DNA from: Granulosicoccus sp.
GTDB taxonomy: Bacteria > Pseudomonadota > Gammaproteobacteria > Granulosicoccales > Granulosicoccaceae
Direction of reading: 5' to 3'
DNA length: 58,855 bases
NCBI GenBank assembly: GCA_023301795.1
Contig: JALZVU010000168.1
Span: forward strand, 1-58,855
Part shown: positions 8,773 through 17,871 of the stretch, one piece after another
How the letters are laid out: every line of letters begins with the position of its first letter
Numbering within the stretch: position 1 is the first letter of the stretch
The notes under the pieces: model-generated
The model's input: only the letters and a program-made list of their open reading frames with translations
Told to the model about the DNA's origin: nothing
Databases searched by the model: none
Translations under genes and position numbers: made by a program

Positions 8773-10125
8773 GTGTTTGACCAATTAACGTGGTCACTTG
8801 GGATGTTTGCACAAACGGCCTGTGTGTTGTTTGCTGTGGGTTACTGCTGTAGACAGTCGGGTCTGGCGAAAGCTTGGTCTATCGAGCCCCATTCTGTTCA
8901 ACTGCAAAGCTTCGCATATAAGGTTTTTTGGCCAGCAGCAGGGTTGGCATTGATCTACATGCTCGAGCTTGCTTTTCTATTCTGGGCCTATGGTGGCCAG
9001 GATTCAACGGCTATGGATTGGGCCGTCGTTGTACTACTGTTGGGCGGTCTGGTGGTTAGCCCTATGGCAACAGCGCTAGCCACGTTACCAGCGTTGCTGG
9101 TAAGGGCAAGCTTCGTATTTGCCTATAGCGCCGATCCAACAACAAAATCCAGTTTCGATTCTTACGGACGTTGGTTGCTTAACAGTCGATTCTGGACTGA
9201 GGAGCAGTGGGTATGGATTGACCCCGGAGTACTATTGCTAATGTTCTCCGTATTGACGGCAATAATTGTCCAAGTATTTTGGAAAAAATGCCTGAAGCGT
9301 GGATTCCCGATATGGATTGGTATCCCTATAGCACTGATTACCCAGTCAACCTACGTATTGGCCATCGACTCACAGTGGGGCAGCTCAAGCGCACAACAAT
9401 ACCTGCAAGATGAAGCAGGCCCCGCGAGCATCTCACTGGCACTGGTCATCACCGCACTCATGGTTCTATTAACTTCGCTACAAGCTGCCAGAGATAAGCG
9501 ACGCATGCAAATGGCTGAACTAGAGTCGGCACGCAATGAACTGAAGTTTCTGAACGCACAAATCAAGCCTCATTTTCTCAACAACAGCTTGAATACAATA
9601 GCGGCTGTGGCCACCAATCAACCTGAACGTACGTCGGAGCTGATCAACAAACTGGCACTGCACTATCGAGCACAATGCGATGTCGCCAGTTCTCTGGTCA
9701 GATTTGAAGATGAATGGAAATTAGTCCAATGCTACATAGACATTGAAAAGATTCGGATGGGAGAGCGCCTTAAAGTGTACCAAGATATCCATCCTGCTTG
9801 CATGAACGTAACGTTACCTCGACTGATCATTCAGCCTTTGGTTGAAAACGCTATACAGCATGGCATCCTTGATTTAAAGGAAAACGGTGTGGTAAAAATC
9901 ATGGTGCAATTGTCCAAGGGGCGTTTTATAGTCACTGTGGAAGACAACGGTGTAGGCCAAATGAAAATTCCGAGCATTGACGAATTTGGGACCGGTCTGA
10001 GCAATGTTCAATCCCGGCTAAAGCATTTTTATGATGTGGATGCGTCACTGAATATTGAATCCGAATGGGGTGCTGGCACAACAGTCACTCTGAATATTCC
10101 TTCAAATAGCACAGTGCTGCTGTGA
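8773..10125 (+). CDS. LytS/YehU-type sensor histidine kinase
   Basis: A 450-residue kinase from GTG at 8773. The first about 235 residues hold some six hydrophobic segments, with a stretch around 115-140 likely exposed between them. A linker helix (QAARDKRRMQMAELESARNE starts it) leads to the His_kinase domain: QIKPHFLNN with the phospho-acceptor His at residue 267, then the ATPase domain with N-box QPLVENAIQHGI, G1 VEDNGVGQ and G2 GTGLSNVQSRL. This is the PF06580 class that pairs with LytTR regulators, and the next gene is one, overlapping by four bases (GTGA). The signal is unknown; the secreted GH114 gene downstream is a candidate target. Confidence 0.85.
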   Translation: MFDQLTWSLGMFAQTACVLFAVGYCCRQSGLAKAWSIEPHSVQLQSFAYKVFWPAAGLALIYMLELAFLFWAYGGQDSTAMDWAVVVLLLGGLVVSPMATALATLPALLVRASFVFAYSADPTTKSSFDSYGRWLLNSRFWTEEQWVWIDPGVLLLMFSVLTAIIVQVFWKKCLKRGFPIWIGIPIALITQSTYVLAIDSQWGSSSAQQYLQDEAGPASISLALVITALMVLLTSLQAARDKRRMQMAELESARNELKFLNAQIKPHFLNNSLNTIAAVATNQPERTSELINKLALHYRAQCDVASSLVRFEDEWKLVQCYIDIEKIRMGERLKVYQDIHPACMNVTLPRLIIQPLVENAIQHGILDLKENGVVKIMVQLSKGRFIVTVEDNGVGQMKIPSIDEFGTGLSNVQSRLKHFYDVDASLNIESEWGAGTTVTLNIPSNSTVLL

Positions 10126-10898
10126 ACAGCCACACACACCAAATACTGGTGGTTGACGATGAAACATTATCACGGCACTTACTCTCTGGCATGCTTCAGA
10201 GTGCAAGCAGTCGTGTTGAGATACATGAGGCCAAGAACGGAGAAGATGCACTGACGCATGTGTTTTCTCACCGTATTGATATAGCGTTTCTTGACATTGA
10301 TATGCCAGGTCTCAACGGGTTGGTATTGGCAGAGAATCTGCTGAAATTAGTAGACCCACCCATCATAGTGTTTGCTACCGGAGCAGCTCGGCACGCTGTA
10401 CGGGGGTTCGAACTGCAAGTGGTCGATTACGTGCTCAAACCTTTTCTTCAGGAGCGTGTTACAGAAGCGCTGACAAGAGCCATAAGAGCGTTATCAGCCG
10501 CCTCCGCCAAAAAAACCCATCTTGAGGGCATTCAACAAATTGTAAATCACTCATTGGCTGATGTTGACAAATTGTGGGCAGAGCGCGTCAACGGCGCACG
10601 TATGCTGGTTGACTTTGAATCGATTGGTTGGGCCCAAGCGAGAGAAAAGGAGGTGTTCGTACGAACCGCCACAGAGGAGTTAAAGATCCGTTTGACGCTT
10701 AATGCACTGCAGGAACGCTTGTCATCCCCACCATTCGTTCGCGTACATCGAACCTGGGTGGTCAACATCAATCTGGTGAGAGAGGTTATTCCCTGGGATA
10801 GCCACAGCATGACCCTGATTATGGGTGACAAGGGTAAGACAGAAATTCCGGTTAGTCGCACGTATACAGGTGCGTTGAAACACATAAGTGGCTGGTAG
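10122..10898 (+). CDS. LytTR-family response regulator
   Basis: 258 residues: a receiver domain (about 6-125) with acidic pocket VDDE, phospho-acceptor Asp58 in FLDIDMPG, the conserved Thr/Ala strand IIVFATGAA and Lys in YVLKPF; then a linker and a C-terminal LytTR DNA-binding domain (about 150-258) with FVRVHRTWVVNINLV and IPVSRTY. Translation begins at a GTG overlapping the kinase stop codon, so the two are translationally coupled. LytTR proteins bind paired direct repeats upstream of target genes. The next gene, an exported GH114 hydrolase, follows after about 100 bp on the same strand and may be co-transcribed or controlled by this regulator. Confidence 0.9.
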   Translation: MNSHTHQILVVDDETLSRHLLSGMLQSASSRVEIHEAKNGEDALTHVFSHRIDIAFLDIDMPGLNGLVLAENLLKLVDPPIIVFATGAARHAVRGFELQVVDYVLKPFLQERVTEALTRAIRALSAASAKKTHLEGIQQIVNHSLADVDKLWAERVNGARMLVDFESIGWAQAREKEVFVRTATEELKIRLTLNALQERLSSPPFVRVHRTWVVNINLVREVIPWDSHSMTLIMGDKGKTEIPVSRTYTGALKHISGW

Positions 10899-10999
10899 GG
10901 CGACTCAGCACACCCTGAGGGCTGTTCATCGCAATAGGGCTGCTTATTGCCGGCTAGAACCTACCCTGCAGGCTCTCTTGCTAACTCAGGGTTACCAAC

Positions 11000-12337
11000 G
11001 TGCATTCAACCACATTGTTTTTAAATCGCCTATCTGGCTCATTTCAACTTCCACAGGGAAAACTGCTTCCTGCTGCTCTGTTGCTTTCCTGCAACTGCCT
11101 TACATCAAGCCTGCTTTATGCTGGCGAATCCACAACCTTGCCTCCGATTAAGCTGACAACTGCGCAGGGAGAAGCCAGTGCGCAAGGAGTTGAGGCACTA
11201 GTAACAAAAGACGAACAAGCTGGATCAGATGACTGGCTGGATTACGTGGAATTCTACCCGGGCACCAAAGCTCTGGTCAGTATTATCGATTTTGAAGCAC
11301 CTATTAACTTTACCAACAAGACGCTCGAAAGCTTAACAGTCAATGCCCATTATCGAGGACCAGCAAAAAACGAACAACGCTGGCAGTGGCATATTCGGAA
11401 CTATTCCACTGACCGGTGGGTGAACTTAGGTGATAACGCGAAAGCCGCTGATTGGGAATGGACTTCTTTGACATACAGCGTTAGCGGTGATGCAACAGAT
11501 TATGTGAATACTCTTGGACGCTCACAGCTACGCTACAGTTCCCCCGCATCTTTAGATAATAGCAATCTGGATTCAGTGTCTATCGAACTCAATCTGCCTG
11601 ATCCAGCGCCCATTAAAGCGCCTACTGTCGATGGCAATATCTGGTCACCTTCGCCAGGGACAAGCTGGCAATGGCAGCTTACGGGCAGCATTGATACTAC
11701 GCTGGATGTGCAGATGTACGACGTCGATCTATTCGATGCCCCGCAGAGCGTCATTGATTCGCTAAAGACCAGGAATGTGGCTGTCATCTGTTATTTTAGC
11801 GCAGGCAGCTACGAGAACTGGCGTACAGATGCAAGCGCATTTCCGGCGAGCGTGTTGGGCAGTAACAATGGTTGGGTCGGTGAAAAGTGGCTGGATATAA
11901 GAGCGCTAGACGAACTGGCTCCTGTCATGCTCGCAAGGCTTGATCTGGCAGTATCTAAAGGCTGCGACGGAGTTGAGCCTGACAATGTTGATGGCTATGC
12001 CAATCAATCTGGATTTACATTGACTGCACAGGACCAACTCGACTTCAACATCTGGCTGGCTCAAGCTGCACACGATCGAGGATTATCAATTGGTCTGAAA
12101 AACGATCTAGATCAAGTTGTGCAGCTAGAGCCGTGGTTTGACTGGGCTTTGAACGAGCAATGCGTGCAGTACGATGAGTGTGAAATGCTTTTACCGTTTG
12201 TTGATGCAGGCAAGGCGGTGTTCGGTGTGGAGTATTCGGGCAACGCCGGCCAGGTATGCTCAACGACGAATGCACTGAACTTGGATTGGCTCATAAAAAC
12301 ACTGGATCTGGGTGTGCCAAGGCAGTCTTGTAGATAA
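11000..12337 (+). CDS. Secreted GH114 endo-alpha-1,4-polygalactosaminidase-like hydrolase
   Basis: 445 residues from GTG at 11000. A signal peptide (core LLPAALLLSCNCL, cleavage near LYA/GES around residue 41) is followed by a beta-rich domain of about 165 residues that looks carbohydrate-binding, then a GH114 barrel from about residue 215. Family motifs are plain: WQWQLTGSIDTT, YDVDLFDAP, VICYFSAGSYENWR, GEKWLDIR, GCDGVEPDNVDGY with the likely catalytic acidic residues, GLSIGLKNDL, and NEQCVQYDEC near the end. GH114 enzymes cut alpha-1,4-linked galactosamine polymers, as does the hydrolase domain of PelA. No pel genes are in the window, so the target may be a foreign or host-associated matrix. 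Confidence 0.8.
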   Translation: MHSTTLFLNRLSGSFQLPQGKLLPAALLLSCNCLTSSLLYAGESTTLPPIKLTTAQGEASAQGVEALVTKDEQAGSDDWLDYVEFYPGTKALVSIIDFEAPINFTNKTLESLTVNAHYRGPAKNEQRWQWHIRNYSTDRWVNLGDNAKAADWEWTSLTYSVSGDATDYVNTLGRSQLRYSSPASLDNSNLDSVSIELNLPDPAPIKAPTVDGNIWSPSPGTSWQWQLTGSIDTTLDVQMYDVDLFDAPQSVIDSLKTRNVAVICYFSAGSYENWRTDASAFPASVLGSNNGWVGEKWLDIRALDELAPVMLARLDLAVSKGCDGVEPDNVDGYANQSGFTLTAQDQLDFNIWLAQAAHDRGLSIGLKNDLDQVVQLEPWFDWALNEQCVQYDECEMLLPFVDAGKAVFGVEYSGNAGQVCSTTNALNLDWLIKTLDLGVPRQSCR

Positions 12338-12556
12338 ATACCGCTGTCGGCGTGATCAATGGAGTGATCGCGCACTTCATCAGTAATTTCAATACACATA
12401 GACGACGCCCTTTCCTCGTCGTAATGGCACGATTAACCACTGTCTTTGCAAATTACGCTCTACTAAAACACCGAGCATAAGCATCGTGCGAAAGCGCGTT
12501 ACTTCAACCTGAGCGGTTGTCTTTGCTCGCCTGTTTATTCTAGAGAGGATATAGCT

Positions 12557-13597
12557 TTGCTAATTAGCAGCATGGGAAGAATGATGGAAGAGCTTTCACC
12601 ATCTTCAGTCAATATATTGAAACCTTCACGCCCAGCAATCTCAAACGGTTTGAATCAACTGGTGTACCAACAGATGCGCCGTGACTTTATGGTGGCTGGA
12701 CCATTTGTGCTGCACAGTGAGATTCCCGAATTGCTGGCAGGAGCCTGGTCTTTGGTTCGCGAAACACTGTTTGTCGGACACGTTGATCGTGGCAGTAAGG
12801 AAACCGTTGCATGGGCGGTCTCAAAAGCCAATCAATGTCCATTTTGTGTAGATGCACACTTTGCGGCTGTACGAGCATCGAAGAACAATGATGCTCTGCT
12901 GGCATCGTGGGCTGAATCAACAGCAGATGCACACGCTACAGCCTTGAACAATCCGCCATTCACAAGCTCTGCAGCTGAATACATTGGTACCGCAGTGGCT
13001 TTCCACTATTTAAACCGAATGGTCAGTGTCTTTCTTGACAAAAAAATGATGCCGGTACCCGATTTACTGGATGGTATGTCTGAGGTCATGGCAAAAATAA
13101 TGATGGGTGGCATGGTTCGTAAAAGTAAGCACTTGACTAGTGGCGATTCGTTGAAGCTCTTACCTGATGCCGATGCTTTGCTGGCGTGGGCACCTCAATG
13201 GGCAGAGTCGAATCCTAATGTTCTAGGATCATTATCTGGGTGGTCATCAACTATCGAGGTGGTTGTACGATTACACTTTGACGAAAGCTTTATTAACAGT
13301 GTTAGTGAGCAAATAGATGAATGGGTCGGTGGTGCTGCGCCGCTGAACAGCCAGGCGCATGAGGAGGATAACAAGGCTTTTAGTCAATCAGATTTGCCTT
13401 GTGCTGAACTAGCACTTTGCACTGTTTATTCACCCTACAAGGTCACAGATGCCATGCTGGAAGGTGCACTCCAGTCAGCTGGATCACGCCAGGCATTGTT
13501 AGCTCTGGTTGCGTGGGCAGCCTATCGTGCCGCTAGGCGTTGCGGAGAATGGACTGCTTTGGCAGCCGGGTTATGCGAACCAAAGCACCCCATATGA
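12557..13597 (+). CDS. AhpD-like / carboxymuconolactone decarboxylase family protein
   Basis: 346 residues with an AhpD-like helical core near residues 70-125: ETVAWAVSKANQCPFCVDAHFAAVRA contains the CxxC pair (CPFC) and nearby His that in AhpD form the peroxidase-linked redox centre. The protein is twice the length of single-domain CMD proteins; the second half may be a degenerate second copy (a late LALVAWAAYRAARR helix) but lacks the CxxC. TTG at 12557 is taken as the start because GAGAGG lies 8 bases upstream; an ATG at 12572 is the alternative. It stands alone between unrelated genes. Substrate unknown; a role in peroxide or radical handling is inference from the fold. Confidence 0.65.
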   Translation: MLISSMGRMMEELSPSSVNILKPSRPAISNGLNQLVYQQMRRDFMVAGPFVLHSEIPELLAGAWSLVRETLFVGHVDRGSKETVAWAVSKANQCPFCVDAHFAAVRASKNNDALLASWAESTADAHATALNNPPFTSSAAEYIGTAVAFHYLNRMVSVFLDKKMMPVPDLLDGMSEVMAKIMMGGMVRKSKHLTSGDSLKLLPDADALLAWAPQWAESNPNVLGSLSGWSSTIEVVVRLHFDESFINSVSEQIDEWVGGAAPLNSQAHEEDNKAFSQSDLPCAELALCTVYSPYKVTDAMLEGALQSAGSRQALLALVAWAAYRAARRCGEWTALAAGLCEPKHPI

Positions 13598-14001
13598 TTG
13601 AAAATTCAAGCAATAATACCCAGCGAAAGATGAATCCGTAAGCACGCAACAAAAGCGATCGCCGTTGTCGTCTATTGCCACCACCCCATAGATTCAATTT
13701 TGTGTTTGTGCGTCCGCACTGTCCAGGTAGCACTTCGCCAGCGTCCTTGAGTGTGCGTGTAGCTTACAGCTAGCCAGCACATACCCCTCCAGCTGCCCGC
13801 TGCTGTATCAGACTCTTGTCATGGATAAAGCAGTGCGTCTCTTGAATATGCCTCAAATTCCGAGGATACTAGGCCGCTCCGCTCAAACACCTCAACGTTG
13901 ATCTCATTCTGATCACTTGACTAATGCCCTATCCCTTGTGGGTAAATATAGCCTTACAAGCAGCAATCACTCTTCACGTTTTGACGGTATGATGTGATGC
14001 T
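13598..14001. other. Intergenic stretch, nothing assigned
   Basis: About 404 bp between the AhpD-like gene and the CDP-alcohol transferase homologue. I see no credible open frame, repeat or terminator with a U-tract. A TTGACT hexamer near 13917 with an AT-rich TAAATA some 20 bases on could be a weak promoter for the next gene. Confidence 0.35.
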
Positions 14002-14601
14002 ATGAAACCTGACAGTTGGATACGCCGTTTCGCTAGCGTCTGCATTGCCCGCCCACTCAACGCCATTGGGGTGACGAGACTTCAGCTTATCGCTACGCGA
14101 CTGTTGCTTGGGGTACTCGCCGCATTGCTACTGGCTGTTGGTCCAGCATGGTTTTCAATGGCTGCAGCCTTGTTTCTTGTCATGATACTACTGGAACGTT
14201 CCGATAGTGGGCTCGCCAGCTTTACCAAACAAGCTAGCCCACCGAGCGATCGCCATGCACTCATATATGGCAGCTTGTCCAACGCACTGGTATTTGCAGG
14301 GCTCGGTGTGGGTATGCGCGACAGCGAATATGGCCTTACTGCCATCGCCATGGGTTTATTGGCAGCGTTTGGTGTAACCGCTCTTCCGTGGCTGGTCAAA
14401 CGCCTGGAGATAATAGACGGCGCACGCTCACCTGAGTTCGATGGCATCGCGGGTCTTGAACCTGAAGATGTCTTATTGCTCGCACCCGTAGCTCTTTGGG
14501 CGGGTTGGGCAGAAGGCGTTTTGCTGGTGACCGCATTCGGTGCAGGAACGTTCGCCTGTGCGTTATATTTGACCCACTATCGAAAATTTAAATCAAACTG
14601 A
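14002..14601 (+). CDS. CDP-alcohol phosphatidyltransferase homologue lacking the catalytic motif
   Basis: 199 residues with about five membrane segments, arranged like the CDP-alcohol phosphatidyltransferase fold. The family signature is DGx2ARx8Gx3Dx3D. Here residues 68-90 fit that spacing exactly but read D-S-x2-A-S-x8-S-x3-A-x3-G: only the first Asp and the Ala remain, while the Arg, both Gly and the last two Asp, which bind metal and act in catalysis, are replaced. The flanking QASPP and the later KRLE helix also match relatives. It is therefore probably catalytically inactive, perhaps a regulatory or scaffold membrane protein. Because the match rests on a degenerate motif, family membership is likely but not certain. 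Confidence 0.5.
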   Translation: MKPDSWIRRFASVCIARPLNAIGVTRLQLIATRLLLGVLAALLLAVGPAWFSMAAALFLVMILLERSDSGLASFTKQASPPSDRHALIYGSLSNALVFAGLGVGMRDSEYGLTAIAMGLLAAFGVTALPWLVKRLEIIDGARSPEFDGIAGLEPEDVLLLAPVALWAGWAEGVLLVTAFGAGTFACALYLTHYRKFKSN

Positions 14602-14837
14602 TGTTATGCCGAACGGCGCCCTGCTAATAGGCAAAGGGAGCTCCCGACCAAGCGTTGCCCACGAATTTTCTATTCGTATCGGAAATATCTAATATAGTCA
14701 TATTTTGACCTTGGCACAGCTCACCGGCGTCACACGTTCACAGTACTAGCTATTGATTTTGAGGGGCCGTCCCGCGTCCAGACACCAAGAAACTGTGTCA
14801 AGCTCGCTCGTTGTCGCAGTACCGCTGCTGCTAGCTG

Positions 14838-14849
14838 CGGAACGTTCCG
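14838..14849. promoter_or_regulatory. Perfect palindrome CGGAACGTTCCG, candidate operator
   Basis: A 12-bp perfect palindrome 51 bp upstream of the diheme peroxidase start, followed by an AT-rich stretch (ATTGTATTAATATTCGTATA) that could hold a -10 element. Its position suits an operator for a dimeric regulator of the peroxidase/sensor pair. No regulator gene is adjacent. The rest of the 298-bp gap (14602-14899) shows nothing else. Confidence 0.3.
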
Positions 14850-14899
14850 GCTATTATTCAGGTATTGTATTAATATTCGTATATATCAACACCGCTTGA

Positions 14900-15907
14900 A
14901 TGCACACTCACTACTACATATCTCTCATTTTGGGTATCTTTGCCTGTTCTGCAGTGCCTCTCTCGTTGTACTACCTATCCAACGAACAGAGCACCATACA
15001 AGCGGAGCAAGCAACTGTTTATCACTTTGAGAAAGTCTCTGGAGCTATCCAACCAATACCACGGCAAATAGAGATCGATACGCGGTGGGTCAGTCTGGGC
15101 AAAGCTCTTTTTATAACCCCCCTTCTCTCAAAAAACAATACAATTTCCTGCTCCTCATGCCATCTGGTTGACTTTGGAGGAGATGATGGCTTCCCTGTTT
15201 CAACAGGGATAGATAATGCCGAAGGTGAACGCAACTCTCCTACAGTGCTTAATTCAAGTTTCAATTTCAGGCAGTTTTGGGACGGACGGGCTAGCTCACT
15301 CAGCGACCAAATATCAGGACCAGTGCACAACCCGGTAGAGATGGGATCTTCATGGGCAGAGATCATCAAAAAACTGAGTGCCGATATTTATTTTAGTAGA
15401 GCCTTCCTTTCACTCGATCCGCATGGCGTTACCAGAGAGAATATTGTCAAAGCAATTACTACATATGAAGAATCATTGATCACACCCGACGCGCCAATCG
15501 ATCGTTACCTATTAGGAGACAATACTGCACTAACCGAGCAACAACAGCGTGGTCTACACCATTTTATAAATCACGGCTGTACGACCTGCCACCAAGGCAT
15601 TAATATTGGCGGTAACATGTATCAAAAACTGGGCAGGGTGAATACAATTCCAGACATATTAATTAAGGATTTAGGCAAATATCAGATAACTAAAAAGGAG
15701 CAAGACAGGAACGTATTTAAAGTGCCAAGCTTGCGGAATGTTGCTGATACCAGCCCATATTTTCATAATGGTGCCGTTGACAACCTACCTCAAGCAGTAC
15801 GTATTATGGCTAGCGCTCAGTTAGGAAGAGAGTTACCTGAACAAGAGGTCGAAGATATCGTTGCGCTACTGCATGCTTTCAGTTCGAAAGTCATAGAGGT
15901 GCAATAA
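14900..15907 (+). CDS. Diheme cytochrome c peroxidase (CcpA/MauG family)
   Basis: 335 residues, N-terminal hydrophobic segment (about 5-25) for export to the periplasm, then two c-type haem sites: CSSCH at residues 84-88 and CTTCH at 227-231. Family segments seen are LGKALFITPLLS before the first haem, RNSPTVLNSSFN, FWDGRASSLSDQ, GPVHNPVEMG, and FKVPSLRNVADTSPYFHNG in the C-terminal half. The usual reaction is reduction of hydrogen peroxide with electrons from cytochrome c; MauG-type members instead oxidise proteins or small molecules, and the two cannot be told apart here. The next gene starts two bases after the stop, so they are surely co-transcribed. Confidence 0.9.
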   Translation: MHTHYYISLILGIFACSAVPLSLYYLSNEQSTIQAEQATVYHFEKVSGAIQPIPRQIEIDTRWVSLGKALFITPLLSKNNTISCSSCHLVDFGGDDGFPVSTGIDNAEGERNSPTVLNSSFNFRQFWDGRASSLSDQISGPVHNPVEMGSSWAEIIKKLSADIYFSRAFLSLDPHGVTRENIVKAITTYEESLITPDAPIDRYLLGDNTALTEQQQRGLHHFINHGCTTCHQGINIGGNMYQKLGRVNTIPDILIKDLGKYQITKKEQDRNVFKVPSLRNVADTSPYFHNGAVDNLPQAVRIMASAQLGRELPEQEVEDIVALLHAFSSKVIEVQ

Positions 15908-15908
15908 G

Positions 15909-16799
15909 TTGAATTTGTCTAGATACATACCGGAATTTGCTTGTTTATTGCTGTTTACATTTTTTTCCTCCTTGTGGGTCAATTCACTCAAAGAGGATAA
16001 AACCACTAGCGAAAAACTTCGCCCACTGCTGGCGCTAGAGAAATTGATACCGCAACATGAGGTAGAACTGTTAAACGCAAATTTTAGTGATCAACTACAT
16101 TATGACCAGCTTGCACAGCTGCAATCTGAGGTAGAAGCGTTGGTATTCGATGTTAACGTCGGTGACACTGCAGAGCAATTGTTCAAAGATTACAAGGAGA
16201 CCTCATTAAGCTACATCCAACTCACCAGCATGCTGAAAACATCACAGCGCTTAATCAGTGAAAACGTCCGATCTGAAAATACGCAGCTGATGAACGTGAG
16301 CGACAATATTCGCTTAGAAATGTTCTCCTTTATTTCCACTCCCGACAAAACCGACAAGGCCACACTGATTAAGCTACTCAACAGCTTCGAAATCGACAGA
16401 GAACAGCAATCTAACTGGCGATATTTGCAACTCGTTAAGCTGCATAGCTTATTTATACTGGACAACTATGAGTTAACCGCTACATATCGCCGAAAGCTAA
16501 TCGGGATGCCGGTTATTGAAGCCATAGTTCAAGAGCGGGCACTGCTACAGCGACAGATAAGGCGAACCGACATAAAGCGATTTGTTGGCATTTTTGGCTC
16601 TGTTTCAGGCTTGGTGTTGCTGTTTATTGTGGTTATCAAACGACATGAATATGCGTTGAAAGAAACTTCCGAGCAGCACAAGGAGTTTGCCACGAGCCTC
16701 ATGAACATGCTTGGTCCTCATGCTGGAAAAGTGCAAGTTGAGCTTGCTCAAGACAATGACAATAAAGATAGACCGATTCAAATCCGAAGGCGCACATAG
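15909..16799 (+). CDS. Two-TM protein with periplasmic all-helical sensor-like domain, no output domain
   Basis: 296 residues from TTG at 15909, one base after the peroxidase stop codon. One membrane segment lies at about 9-25 and another at about 223-243; the roughly 195 residues between them are almost wholly helical by composition and end in RRQIRRTD just before the membrane. This resembles the helical sensor domains (DAHL-type or four-helix bundles) of histidine kinases and chemoreceptors. After the second segment only about 50 residues follow (a short helix and a charged tail RPIQIRRRT): no HAMP, kinase, GGDEF or MCP domain. It may report peroxidase state to a separate protein, or be a truncated sensor. 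No kinase remnant is visible downstream. Confidence 0.5.
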   Translation: MNLSRYIPEFACLLLFTFFSSLWVNSLKEDKTTSEKLRPLLALEKLIPQHEVELLNANFSDQLHYDQLAQLQSEVEALVFDVNVGDTAEQLFKDYKETSLSYIQLTSMLKTSQRLISENVRSENTQLMNVSDNIRLEMFSFISTPDKTDKATLIKLLNSFEIDREQQSNWRYLQLVKLHSLFILDNYELTATYRRKLIGMPVIEAIVQERALLQRQIRRTDIKRFVGIFGSVSGLVLLFIVVIKRHEYALKETSEQHKEFATSLMNMLGPHAGKVQVELAQDNDNKDRPIQIRRRT

Positions 16800-17002
16800 C
16801 TTACAGATAGTTTTCTGGAAAGAAATTCATCACTATGATCAAAAACTCGCTATAGACGACAGCAGGTTCAAGGCATGGCAATTGACCGGGGAGATGGCTT
16901 AGCCGATTTGTCCTGCCCTTTGCTGATAGGAGCACGAAGGCGGATTGCGTGCTCCCTGAGGTATGATTCATAGATAAACCCATAACTCAATTTCCTGCGA
17001 TC

Positions 17003-17611
17003 ATGATTGCTTTTCGAACCGTTTCTGTGGTGCTAGTGCTGTTCGGCTGTGCTGCTGCTATCACGACTCACCTTGTGGCGCTGCAGGTCAGCGGTCTGAA
17101 CCCTGTCTCCAGCCCTATCGGTGCTCTGGCCCAGAGTGAAGAGGCGGTCTGGTTTCGATATGGACTATGGCTGTTCGCGCTCGGACATCTCGGGCTTGTG
17201 CTATTGCTGCACCGGCCTGGAGCTGGTCGTTTCATACGAGGCGCGCAGTTCTTTCTTCTGCTAAACGCAGCACTGATCGTCTGGCTGCCTTTGCACTTTG
17301 CATCAGTATCTCAAATGGGGCAAACGATGGCAGATTCAGGTGGCCCGCTGTGGCTTCTTGGCGGTAGTGTTGGTTTTGCCATGACTTGTGTAGCGGGTGC
17401 GCTGTGGCGTAGTCATCACTCTACAGCTTTCCTTACATTGGTCTGCCTACTACTCTGGAGCGTGCTAGCACCCGTTTTTTTCGCTCTTGATCCAGAGTGG
17501 ATAGGTGCGTACCAGCGCTCAGTCGGCACGGTGCTGTTGTTCTGGACTGCGGCCCTAGCATTGCGGATCGGCTTCTTCGAGCAACCTGCACGCCCCTACG
17601 TGTCAACCTAA
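17003..17611 (+). CDS. DUF998-like integral membrane protein
   Basis: 202 residues with six probable membrane segments and very little loop sequence, the usual build of DUF998 proteins. The first loop has SGLNPVSSPIGALAQSE, close to the pattern where DUF998 members carry a conserved Pro/Ser/Leu-rich loop after the first segment, and FALDPEW appears before the last segment. The family's function is not known. It has no close partner: a 200-bp gap precedes it and the next gene is convergent. The Leu/Ala-rich composition gives little more to go on. Confidence 0.55.
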   Translation: MIAFRTVSVVLVLFGCAAAITTHLVALQVSGLNPVSSPIGALAQSEEAVWFRYGLWLFALGHLGLVLLLHRPGAGRFIRGAQFFLLLNAALIVWLPLHFASVSQMGQTMADSGGPLWLLGGSVGFAMTCVAGALWRSHHSTAFLTLVCLLLWSVLAPVFFALDPEWIGAYQRSVGTVLLFWTAALALRIGFFEQPARPYVST

Positions 17612-17871
17612 CCCCAATGACGGCACGTGGCATAAAAGTTAATATACGTCGTAGAGGAAATTGCTGGCTTATGCCGGTGACCACTAAAGCGGGGAAATCG
17701 TACGCGTACAGAAATAGTCTGACACCTGAGATTAGAAATTCAGAGTTTGTAACGCAGGCATCAGATCATAATTCGAAGTTAACTCGTGTACCCGCTTGGC
17801 TTCGTATATTGGTGAGAGCGAATCTACATCACCCCATCAATATTGGACTGTAACTTTCTGGGTAAGGGTTT

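Noticed and set aside
14900-16799. Remnant of a histidine kinase after the two-TM sensor
   Set aside because: No H-box, N-box or G-box can be found in any frame of the following 200 bp.
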